Shown here: positions 1 to 5,931 of the stretch, piece after piece | Position numbering within the stretch: the stretch's first letter is position 1 | How the letters are laid out: every line of letters starts with the position of its first letter | Assembly: GCA_003477185.1 (NCBI GenBank) | Contig: DMTJ01000552.1 | Location: forward strand, 1 to 8,860 | Direction: 5' to 3' | DNA from: Lentisphaeria bacterium | Lineage (GTDB): Bacteria; Verrucomicrobiota; Lentisphaeria; JABSQK01; UBA12247 | Length of the DNA stretch: 8,860 bases | Notes under the pieces: generated by a model | The model's input: the letters and a program-made list of their open reading frames with translations, nothing else | Databases searched by the model: none | What the model was told of the DNA's origin: nothing | Position numbers and translations under genes: made by a program

Positions 1-384
1 CGCATCGTGGCCGCGCTTCGCACACAATGGCGAGGCCAAAACTTTCGGCCCCCAACTATCGCTGAGCTGTGCGTGATCGCGTGCCTTTCTAAACCGCAGC
101 TGATCCGTGTCTGCAAAGCCGCGTGCGGCGAAACGCCCGCTCGTTTTTGCGAGCGATTGCGATTGCATCAGGGGGCAAATCGACTCGTCAGCAGCAGCGA
201 GTCCGTCGAGCAGGTTGCCGACCGGCTCGGTTACGCCAGCCAGTTTCACTTCTCTCGCAACATCAAGCGATACTACGGCCTTGCCCCGCTACCGTTTAGG
301 CGCCGGTACCACAATCAGCCCGAAGCAATCTCCGGGCACTTACCCGCCGAGTTGCTGCGCGCCTATCGCCAGGTCCTGCGCTGA
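1..384 (+). CDS. AraC/XylS-family transcriptional regulator, C-terminal DNA-binding domain (5' partial)
   Basis: The reading frame is open from base 1, so the true start almost certainly lies outside the window; the GTG at 7 is only the first in-frame start-like codon. The visible 125 or so residues match the double helix-turn-helix domain of AraC/XylS regulators. The first HTH covers roughly residues 18-38 (TIAELCVIACLSKPQLIRVC). The linker follows (TPARFCERLRLHQGANRLV). The second HTH is near residues 66-85 (VEQVADRLGYASQFHFSRNI), followed by the family's closing stretch KRYYGLAPLPFRRRY. A short tail of about 25 residues continues to the TGA at 382-384. In full-length members an N-terminal ligand-binding domain precedes this; it is not visible, so the inducer and target genes cannot be inferred. 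The gene converges on glmM with a 15-bp gap, which gives no evidence of functional linkage. The family assignment is firm; the function is unknown. Confidence 0.88.
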   Translation, partial: RIVAALRTQWRGQNFRPPTIAELCVIACLSKPQLIRVCKAACGETPARFCERLRLHQGANRLVSSSESVEQVADRLGYASQFHFSRNIKRYYGLAPLPFRRRYHNQPEAISGHLPAELLRAYRQVLR

Positions 385-399
385 GAATCGGCGTTCTGA

Positions 400-1743
400 T
401 CAGGTCAGTGCGGCGCGCGTGACAGCCACCAACTTGCCGCTCCACTCCTGAACCTGCTCCTCGGTCGATGCCTCGACCAAAATGCGGATCAAATTCTCTG
501 TGCCTGAGTAGCGCACCAGATGGCGTCCATCACGGCCCAACGTTTCCTCGCACTCCGTCAACGCTGCCATCAGCTCGGGCACGTCCTCAATTGCTGGCTT
601 AGATTTGACTTTGATGTTCACCAGCTTGGAGGGAAACAGCTTGACGAACATGGTCAGATCGCTCAGGCTCTTGCCCGGATTATTCAGTAGAATCCGCAGC
701 ACCTGCAGCCCGCTTACGATCGCGTCGCCTGTTGTGGTGTGAGCAAGGGAGATGATGTGGCCGGAGTTTTCGCCCCCGAGACTGAAGCCGCCATCGCGCA
801 TCGCTTCGATGACATTGCGGTCTCCTACTGCCGTGCGGATCGTCTTGATCCCCTTTGCCTCCAAGGCGCGGTCCAGGCCCAGGTTTGTCATCACTGTGGC
901 CACAAGTGTGTCGTGCTTTAACACACCTCTGCTATGGTAGTCTGTCGCCAGCAGGCCGAGAATTGCGTCTCCATCGACGAGATGCCCATTCGAATCCACG
1001 AACAACACGCGATCCGCGTCTCCATCAAACATGATGCCAATATCTGCGCCAGTCTCCAGCACGCGCGCCCGACAGCGAGCCGGCGATGTTGCACCGCAGT
1101 TTTCGTTGATATTCGTCCCGTTTGGCGATGTAGCCAGGTCATCGACCTCCGCACCAAGTTCCTCGAAGATCATCGGGCCCACCTTGTAGGCGGCACCGTT
1201 TGCGCAATCCAGCACAATTCGCAGGCCATCCAGAGAAAACTCCGCGACTGAAGCCTTGGCAAACTCCACATAGCGAGCGGCCGCATTCTCAATCCGTCTC
1301 GCGCGCCCGACCCGTTCCGGACCATTCTCAACCTTCTCACTCAGGACCATCTTCTCGATCGCGGCCTCAAGCTCGTTCGTGAGCTTGAAACCATCCCGAT
1401 CAAAAATCTTAATCCCGTTGTCACAGCTGGGGTTGTGCGACGCCGTGATCATGATCCCCGCATCGGCCGCCATCGACCGCGTCAGATGCGCCAGGCCTGG
1501 CGTGGGCACCGGCCCCACAAGAATCGCATCAGCGCCGTGAGACAACAGCCCCGCCACCAGCGAATTTTCGATCATATAGCCCGAGAGCCGCGTGTCTTTG
1601 CCGATAATCACGCGTGGCGCGCGATCGCTCCGGCCCGGGACATAGTGCGCGACCGCGCGCCCGATACGCACGATCAGCTCAGGAATCATCGGATAGTGGT
1701 TTGCTCGTCCTCGAACTCCGTCGGTACCAAAAAGTTTGCTCAT
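400..1743 (-). CDS. glmM: Phosphoglucosamine mutase GlmM
   Basis: This 447-residue protein is close to the usual bacterial GlmM length (about 445). It interconverts glucosamine-6-phosphate and glucosamine-1-phosphate in the cytoplasm, the second step towards UDP-GlcNAc for peptidoglycan and LPS. The N terminus MSKLFGTDGVRG is the family signature. The catalytic phosphoserine is Ser102 in GIMITASHNP (97-106), the position it has in E. coli. The Mg2+-binding loop DGDADR is at 240-245, with Asp240, Asp242 and Asp244. The sugar-binding loop GGENSGH is at 323-329. The C-terminal phosphate-binding loop RYSGTENLIR is at 411-420; many GlmM proteins have RxSGTEPxIR here, so Asn replaces Pro. The ATG at 1743-1741 is chosen because of the signature N terminus and an AAGGAG eight bases upstream. 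It diverges from glmS, whose product supplies its substrate. GlmM is normally activated by autophosphorylation or kinase phosphorylation of the serine; nothing here bears on that. Confidence 0.97.
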   Translation of the reverse strand: MSKLFGTDGVRGRANHYPMIPELIVRIGRAVAHYVPGRSDRAPRVIIGKDTRLSGYMIENSLVAGLLSHGADAILVGPVPTPGLAHLTRSMAADAGIMITASHNPSCDNGIKIFDRDGFKLTNELEAAIEKMVLSEKVENGPERVGRARRIENAAARYVEFAKASVAEFSLDGLRIVLDCANGAAYKVGPMIFEELGAEVDDLATSPNGTNINENCGATSPARCRARVLETGADIGIMFDGDADRVLFVDSNGHLVDGDAILGLLATDYHSRGVLKHDTLVATVMTNLGLDRALEAKGIKTIRTAVGDRNVIEAMRDGGFSLGGENSGHIISLAHTTTGDAIVSGLQVLRILLNNPGKSLSDLTMFVKLFPSKLVNIKVKSKPAIEDVPELMAALTECEETLGRDGRHLVRYSGTENLIRILVEASTEEQVQEWSGKLVAVTRAALT

Positions 1744-1751
1744 CGCTATCG

Positions 1752-1757
1752 CTCCTT
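1752..1757 (-). promoter_or_regulatory. Ribosome binding site of glmM
   Basis: Read on the minus strand this is AAGGAG, a near-consensus Shine-Dalgarno core, followed by 8 bases and the ATG of glmM. It supports the chosen start. Confidence 0.8.
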
Positions 1758-1763
1758 GCCAAT

Positions 1764-1786
1764 CGTTAAATCACGTTATGTTAACG
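1764..1786. repeat. CGTTA repeat array (operator-like) between glmM and glmS
   Basis: Three copies of the pentamer CGTTA lie in 23 bp. Two are direct, at 1764-1768 and 1774-1778, exactly 10 bp apart (about one helical turn). One is inverted, TAACG at 1782-1786. The second and third form a palindrome CGTTA-TGT-TAACG (1774-1786). The first and third extend to a 6-bp inverted pair CGTTAA (1764-1769) and TTAACG (1781-1786) with an 11-bp spacer. This arrangement is typical of transcription-factor sites, but the factor is not identifiable and short A+T-rich repeats can arise by chance. Confidence 0.5.
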
Positions 1787-1821
1787 CAGTACCATGATTG
1801 AGTGCGCGGGATCATCCAAAG

Positions 1822-1826
1822 AAAGG
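1822..1826 (+). promoter_or_regulatory. Ribosome binding site of glmS
   Basis: AAAGG within a purine-rich run, 9 bases before the ATG at 1836. It decides the start in favour of 1836 over the in-frame ATG at 1794, which would bury the catalytic cysteine. Confidence 0.65.
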
Positions 1827-1835
1827 TTAGTGCGA

Positions 1836-3656
1836 ATGTGTGGAATTGTCGGTTATACCGGTCCAGGTCGAGTTGCAGACGTTTTGTTAAATGGGTTGCG
1901 GAGACTCGAATATCGCGGATATGACTCCGCTGGTGTGGCAATCGTTGGCAAGGAGATCCAAGTGCGTCGAGCGATCGGCAAGGTGGCGAACCTCGCAAAA
2001 GAGGTAGAGGCCGACATCGCTGGCAGCTACGGCATCGCCCACACGCGGTGGGCCACACATGGCCGTCCTTCCGTTCCCAATGCGCATCCCCACGTGAACG
2101 ACGCTGGAGATATCGCGGTCGTGCACAACGGCATCATTGACAACGCGGCCGTGCTCCGCACCCGCTTGAGCGAGAAAGGGCACACATTTTACTCTGAAAC
2201 CGACAGCGAAGTTCTGCCTAAGCTCATCAGCGAGTTCTACCAAGGGGACCTGCTCGAAGCCGTCCTTGCCGCTATTGAGCAGATCAAAGGCACCTACGGG
2301 ATGGCGGTCGTCTCCCCCAAGCATCCCGGCCAGATCGTGGTAGCCCGCAAGGGTAGCCCCATCGCCATTGGCGTTGGCGATGACGAAACCATTGTCGCCA
2401 GCGACGTAGCAGCCATCGTGGCCCATACCTCTAACGTAATCTTCCTCGACGACGACGATGTCGCCCTCGTTGAAGCAGGCCACATCGATCTTCGCAATAC
2501 CAGCAACCTCCCGGTGACTCGCAAAGTTTCCACAGTCGATTGGGATATCGAGGCAGTCGAGAAGGGTGGCTACAAGCATTTCATGCTCAAAGAAATCTTC
2601 GACCAGCCCAACGCCATCGAAGTTGCCACCCGCGGGCGTCTCAACTTCCAGGAAGGCACTGCCTACCTCTCCGGGCTCTGCATGGAGCCCCGTGACATGG
2701 TTTGCATCCAGCGCATCATCATCGCTGCGTGCGGCACCTCGCTCCATGCCGGAATGCTCGGTGAGTATTTTTTCGAGGATCTCGCCAGCATCCCTACCGA
2801 AGTCGAGCAGGCCGCAGAATTCCGCTACCGCAACCCGATCGTTGATGCCAGTACTCTTGCCATCGTCATCAGCCAGTCCGGTGAAACTGCCGATACTCTT
2901 GCCGCCCTGCGCGAAGCCAAGCAGAAAGGTGCGCAGATTGCTGGTCTTTGTAACGTAGTCGGCGCCACCATTGCCCGCGAAGCTGGGCGTGGCGTCTATC
3001 TGCACGCTGGTCCCGAGATTGGCGTCGCCTCCACCAAGGCCTTCACCACCCAGGTCTCGGTGATGCTGATGATGGCCATGAAATTCGCGCGTACCCGACG
3101 CTTCCCGCGTCAGGCAGGCATCGAGCTGTGCGAAGAGATCCGCATGCTTCCCGAGCTGATCAGAGAAGTCCTCGCGACAGCAGACCACATCAAAGAAGTC
3201 GCCAAGCGCTGGCACAAGATGCATCACTGCTTCTTCATCGGCCGCGGCTACTTCTACCCGGTCGCACTCGAAGGCGCGCTCAAGCTCAAAGAGATCAGCT
3301 ACATCCATGCCGAAGGCTATCATGCCGCTGAGCTCAAGCATGGGCCACTCGCCTTGCTCGATGAGAATTGCCCCGTCATTGCGCTCGCAAACGATGGCCC
3401 TGGCAAGGAAAAGGTTCTCGGCAACATCGAAGAGTGCCGTGCCCGGCAAGCGCCGGTCATCGTCACGGCCACCATGGGCGATACCGAAGCCAGCAGCCTC
3501 GCCGATGACGTGCTCTGGATTCCAAAGTCCGGTAAGGCTACCGCCCCCGTCCTGACCGTGGTCGCCCTCCAGCTGTTCTCCTACTACGTCGCCGATGAGC
3601 TCGGTTGCGAGATCGACCAGCCCCGCAACCTCGCCAAGAGCGTTACCGTAGAATAG
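1836..3656 (+). CDS. glmS: Glutamine--fructose-6-phosphate aminotransferase (isomerizing), GlmS
   Basis: GlmS makes glucosamine-6-phosphate from fructose-6-phosphate and glutamine, the committed cytoplasmic step of hexosamine synthesis. At 606 residues it matches the usual length (609 in E. coli). The N-terminal class II glutaminase domain covers about residues 2-225. The start MCGIVGY exposes Cys2 as the N-terminal nucleophile once Met is removed. HTRWATHG (69-76) and HNGIIDN (97-103) follow. Two SIS domains bind the sugar: SQSGETADT (347-355) and STKAFTTQ (399-406) in the first, and the isomerase segment LKEISYIHAEGY in the second. Glu486, His502 and Lys601 correspond to E. coli Glu488, His504 and Lys603. 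The C terminus DQPRNLAKSVTVE is the canonical ending. An in-frame ATG at 1794 would add 14 residues before Cys and block processing, so it is rejected. No riboswitch-ribozyme fits upstream. The stop is 24 bp before a REPIN-like element that may shape the 3' end of the mRNA. Confidence 0.98.
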   Translation: MCGIVGYTGPGRVADVLLNGLRRLEYRGYDSAGVAIVGKEIQVRRAIGKVANLAKEVEADIAGSYGIAHTRWATHGRPSVPNAHPHVNDAGDIAVVHNGIIDNAAVLRTRLSEKGHTFYSETDSEVLPKLISEFYQGDLLEAVLAAIEQIKGTYGMAVVSPKHPGQIVVARKGSPIAIGVGDDETIVASDVAAIVAHTSNVIFLDDDDVALVEAGHIDLRNTSNLPVTRKVSTVDWDIEAVEKGGYKHFMLKEIFDQPNAIEVATRGRLNFQEGTAYLSGLCMEPRDMVCIQRIIIAACGTSLHAGMLGEYFFEDLASIPTEVEQAAEFRYRNPIVDASTLAIVISQSGETADTLAALREAKQKGAQIAGLCNVVGATIAREAGRGVYLHAGPEIGVASTKAFTTQVSVMLMMAMKFARTRRFPRQAGIELCEEIRMLPELIREVLATADHIKEVAKRWHKMHHCFFIGRGYFYPVALEGALKLKEISYIHAEGYHAAELKHGPLALLDENCPVIALANDGPGKEKVLGNIEECRARQAPVIVTATMGDTEASSLADDVLWIPKSGKATAPVLTVVALQLFSYYVADELGCEIDQPRNLAKSVTVE

Positions 3657-3680
3657 TTGACAATATCCAACAGCCCCATC

Positions 3681-3786
3681 ACTGGGAGCGCTGGATTCAT
3701 CCGGCAATTGTGAGGGGTAATGGGTTCTGCTTATGGCAGGGAGAGTTAGTAGGCTTCGAATGCCGGATCAATCCGGCGCTCCCAGT
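3681..3786. repeat. REPIN-like element: inverted pair of 26-nt REP sequences
   Basis: The left arm (3681-3706) and right arm (3761-3786) are reverse complements at 24 of 26 positions, separated by 54 bp. Each arm begins on its own strand with ACTGGGAGC, containing the tetranucleotide GGAG, and then forms its own hairpin. The left stem is 3690-3696 with 3699-3705, seven pairs with one G-T wobble. The right stem is 3762-3768 with 3771-3777, seven perfect pairs. The inner segment holds a small third stem, CTGC (3727-3730) with GCAG (3736-3739). This geometry, two imperfect-palindrome units in inverted orientation with a G(T/G)AG-type foot and a total length near 100 bp, is that of REPINs mobilised by REP-associated tyrosine transposases (RAYTs). 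It lies between convergent glmS and the M14 peptidase gene, a typical REP location, and may stabilise or terminate both transcripts. Only one copy is in the window, so membership of a dispersed family is inference. Confidence 0.75.
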
Positions 3787-3844
3787 CTTGCAGGCCAAAC
3801 TTCCTCTAGAAATCCAGGTGGTACCTGCCTTGGGCTATTGGCCA

Positions 3845-5926
3845 TTACTGCACGACTTGCGTGTGGACCCCGGTTGCGGGGTGCCGCGCCAGCACAGCGC
3901 CGCGGCGCACGATCTGGTGGTAATACTCCACGCTGTCGGCTGCCTGCAATCCGGGCACCGTTACCTGCCAGCGGTCGCCAGATTGGTGGCGCAGCGCTTG
4001 ACGCTGCCAGGCACCGCCGTTGATTCGCCAGGTAGTCTCTGCTTGGGCAGCTGTGGTCAGGCGAAATGGAATCTGGACCCGCTTGGCCAGGCCGTTGGCC
4101 TGTATACCTTCCGGCACGATCACTTCCCAGCGCGTGGTCGGGGCATACGGCAGGTCTACCTCTGCGGACAACGCAGATTGCGAAGTTCGCAACGCCTCGC
4201 TGACGTCTACCACCGTCGGTTGTGTTTGGTCGACGGCAGTCACGAGGTAGCGCCCAGGCAACGCCACTCGGTGAAAATCGCCCAGCCCGTTCTCGGCATC
4301 ACTGCGTGTGGCCAGTGGCGGGTTGATCTGGTCTGGGCCAATCGGCACGGAAGTTGCGAAGTTCGCAAACAGCCACTGGCCATCGCCAGCCACCGGCTCG
4401 ACCAACGGGCTCTCCGCCGTGTCCAGCATAGTCGCCTGCACGCCGGACCGATCCAGGCTCACGATTGGGAGCCTGACCCCGCTCGAGCGCATCGCAGCGG
4501 CTGTCGTGACCCCGGCCAGGTTCCAGCCACTGCCCAGACCGAGGCTGAAGCCCGGGAGCGCAAGTCCCGTGATCTCGATCGTTTCAGCAACGGTATTGTG
4601 GACCCAGGCCGCGCGTCCGGGCGTAAGCTCTGCTGCCGCTCTGAAGCTCTGACGAATTGGATCATACTCCCAGGCACACGTCGCATTCGGGAAGATCACG
4701 TCGAAGCCTCGGTCAGCGGGGACCGCTGGTAAGGCTACCACATTCCAGCCCGTCTCCAGCGTAATCTGCTGCGCCGTCGCATCCTGCGACCAGATCAGAA
4801 TGCTCGCGTTCAACGGTGCCTCGGTGGTCGCGCAGCGCACCGTGCCATGAATCCCGCGCTGAATCCCGGCCATATAGGTCTTCAACGAGGTCTCGTTCTC
4901 GGTCCAGGCCTGATCCATGCCAAAGGCATTGGGCGTCTTGCTTTGGGTGAATTCGATGGTGGTTTCCAGGCAACCCGCGTAGCGATAGTTCCAATCAGCC
5001 ATCTCGCCGTTGATTTTAAACCAGGCGGCGCCGTTGATCACCCCGCGATCCCAGCTCCCACCCCATGGCTGTCCTCCGGTCCGGGCAAGCATATTTGGGT
5101 TGGTCAGCGTGTATTCCAGTGAAATCGTGCGGACCAGATCGGTTTCCGGAAACATTGCATCCGTGTCGGTGTGGTCATGGAAATGCCCCCACGGATAGAT
5201 CACGCCGATTGCGCCGCTGTGCAAGCCGCCGGACAGCGCAAAGTGCCGCCCCAAGGTCCAGTTCACGATGTGCTGCACTTCCTGCTCTGGCAAATGGTTC
5301 AGCGGCATGAATGGGGAAGGGAAGTTTCGGTTCATATCCACGTTGTTGTCGTTGCCGCGGCGGAGGGCTTCCCAGCCATCTGGATTCATCAGTGGCAAAA
5401 TATGGATGTCTGTGTGGTCGATGAGCGCGGTTTGAACTGGATCGCTGCCGTAGCTCTCCAGCAGCTGAATGGCGTAGCGCATCGCCATCTCCACGCCCGA
5501 GCGTTCATCGCCGTGAATGCCGCCGACCAGCTTCACCTCGGGCTCATCTTCCTCGATGTCCGGATGGTCCGTGATGCGCAATACCCACAGCGGTAGGCCG
5601 TTGAGCGAGTCGCCGATCGAATAGAGGCGGCAGATAGTCGCATGATCTGCCTGCAACTGTGCGATTTCCGCAGCCAGGTCCGCGTACGAGGTGGCTTCAT
5701 AGTCGCGGGCCGCGGTGATCACATCCACCTGAAACCCGATCCGGTGTAGCAGCGACCGGGCATCTACGGTAGCCTGCGCCAGATACCCCCCCTGCGGGTC
5801 TGGGCGGACATCGACAAGACCGGGAATTGCCGGGGGCGCAGCCAAGCCTGCGGTCGGCAGAATGCGGACCGGTTCCTGCGCCGAAAGCGTGGCCGCCAGC
5901 GCGATCAAGTAGATCCAGCGCGGCAT
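3845..5926 (-). CDS. Secreted M14-family zinc carboxypeptidase with tandem GWN-type repeats
   Basis: The protein has 693 residues if started at the ATG at 5926. This start is chosen because it opens a clean signal peptide, MPRWIYLIALAATLSA, with likely cleavage after Ala16. An upstream in-frame GTG (5953) would add 9 residues inside the preceding gene. The M14 catalytic domain spans about 75-360. Zinc ligands are His138 and Glu141 (GGIHGDERSG) and His236 (GGLHSG). NPDG is at 181-184. Arg190 and Asn199-Arg200 fit the carboxylate-binding residues, and Glu325 (CLETTIEF) is the general base. The motifs resemble subfamily M14B (CPD/CPE-like). Afterwards RGIHGTVRCATTEAPLNASI looks like the start of the family's transthyretin-like domain, but it runs into two GWN-type beta units (GWNVVALP at about 393 and GWNLAGV at about 468). 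A C-terminal Ig-like segment (about 590-690) follows. It likely trims peptides outside the cytoplasm; the substrate is unknown. It is the last gene of the uvrA block, 2 bp after the zinc-finger gene. Confidence 0.9.
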   Translation of the reverse strand: MPRWIYLIALAATLSAQEPVRILPTAGLAAPPAIPGLVDVRPDPQGGYLAQATVDARSLLHRIGFQVDVITAARDYEATSYADLAAEIAQLQADHATICRLYSIGDSLNGLPLWVLRITDHPDIEEDEPEVKLVGGIHGDERSGVEMAMRYAIQLLESYGSDPVQTALIDHTDIHILPLMNPDGWEALRRGNDNNVDMNRNFPSPFMPLNHLPEQEVQHIVNWTLGRHFALSGGLHSGAIGVIYPWGHFHDHTDTDAMFPETDLVRTISLEYTLTNPNMLARTGGQPWGGSWDRGVINGAAWFKINGEMADWNYRYAGCLETTIEFTQSKTPNAFGMDQAWTENETSLKTYMAGIQRGIHGTVRCATTEAPLNASILIWSQDATAQQITLETGWNVVALPAVPADRGFDVIFPNATCAWEYDPIRQSFRAAAELTPGRAAWVHNTVAETIEITGLALPGFSLGLGSGWNLAGVTTAAAMRSSGVRLPIVSLDRSGVQATMLDTAESPLVEPVAGDGQWLFANFATSVPIGPDQINPPLATRSDAENGLGDFHRVALPGRYLVTAVDQTQPTVVDVSEALRTSQSALSAEVDLPYAPTTRWEVIVPEGIQANGLAKRVQIPFRLTTAAQAETTWRINGGAWQRQALRHQSGDRWQVTVPGLQAADSVEYYHQIVRRGAVLARHPATGVHTQVVQ
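4161..4177. repeat. Small perfect hairpin inside the peptidase gene
   Basis: TCTGCG (4161-4166) and CGCAGA (4172-4177) are perfect reverse complements around a 5-base loop. The hairpin directly abuts the 15-bp palindrome at 4178-4192, giving two adjacent potential stems. It lies in coding sequence (minus strand, about residues 580-587 of the peptidase), so it may be incidental. Confidence 0.35.
4178..4192. repeat. 15-bp perfect palindrome, copy 1
   Basis: TTGCGAA-G-TTCGCAA is a perfect palindrome around one central base. An identical 15-mer occurs at 4354-4368. The copies are offset by 176 bp, which is not a multiple of three. They therefore encode different peptides in the peptidase frame (around LRTSQ here, around FANFA in copy 2), and protein repetition does not explain the identity. 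Confidence 0.55.
4309..4382. repeat. 11-bp inverted repeat enclosing the second palindrome
   Basis: TGGCCAGTGGC (4309-4319) and GCCACTGGCCA (4372-4382) are perfect reverse complements separated by 52 bp. The enclosed segment ends in the 15-bp palindrome at 4354-4368. The whole lies within the coding sequence of the M14 peptidase and could fold as a branched hairpin in its mRNA. Its function is unknown. Confidence 0.45.
4354..4368. repeat. 15-bp perfect palindrome, copy 2
   Basis: This is identical to 4178-4192 (TTGCGAAGTTCGCAA). It lies three bases inside the right arm of the 11-bp inverted repeat at 4309-4382. No third perfect copy was seen in the window. Confidence 0.55.
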
Positions 5927-5931
5927 TTTTA
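5924..5931 (-). promoter_or_regulatory. Stop-start junction: zinc-finger gene to peptidase gene
   Basis: On the minus strand the TAA of the zinc-finger gene is followed by two A residues and the ATG of the peptidase. No good Shine-Dalgarno site stands at the usual distance; the nearest GGAG is about 17 bases upstream. Start by termination-reinitiation is therefore likely. Confidence 0.5.

Larger units (their letters stand above)
1744..1835. promoter_or_regulatory. Divergent glmM/glmS control region
   Basis: These 92 bp separate the start codons of glmM (-) and glmS (+), so both promoters must lie here or run into the coding regions. The centre is clearly richer in A+T than the flanking genes. 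A TTGCCA at 1756-1761 could be a -35 for glmS, but no good -10 follows at 16-18 bp. On the minus strand TAACAT at 1784-1779 could be a weak -10 for glmM. Neither promoter can be placed securely by eye. The CGTTA repeat set at 1764-1786 sits in the middle, where a repressor or activator could affect both genes. The region is too short for a glmS ribozyme. Confidence 0.6.

Noticed and set aside
383..399. Possible bidirectional terminator between the AraC gene and glmM (AGAA...TTCT)
   Set aside because: Only four clean pairs and no T-run in a 15-bp gap; too weak to call.
1794..1835. Upstream in-frame ATG for glmS
   Set aside because: It would place 14 residues before the catalytic Cys, which must be N-terminal for glutaminase activity, and the purine-rich ribosome site fits the ATG at 1836.
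1744..1835. glmS riboswitch-ribozyme
   Set aside because: The leader is at most 92 bp including the glmM promoter, too short for the ribozyme core and its pseudoknots, and no matching stems are seen.
3657..3662. TTGACA, a perfect -35-like hexamer directly after the glmS stop
   Set aside because: No -10-like hexamer follows at 16-18 bp and no plus-strand gene lies downstream.
1887..3707. A 606-residue open frame antisense to glmS
   Set aside because: It lies wholly opposite a certain glmS gene, has no recognisable motif, and its Gly/Asp/Val-rich composition is what the reverse complement of a GC-rich, codon-biased gene gives.
3708..3720. AATTGTGAG followed by GGGTAA, resembling half of a lac operator
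   Set aside because: Only one half-site resembles it, it lies in the insert of the REPIN-like element, and there is no gene downstream on that strand for it to control.
3815..3827. CAGGT-GGT-ACCTG hairpin as terminator of the peptidase gene
   Set aside because: The stem has only five pairs and no T-run follows on the minus strand. The larger REPIN-like structure beyond it is a better candidate.
3605..4732. A 375-residue plus-strand open frame opposite the peptidase gene
   Set aside because: It overlaps the end of glmS, crosses the REPIN-like element, and runs antisense to well-supported M14 sequence. Its translation shows no domain and is rich in His, Arg and Pro as expected of a shadow frame.
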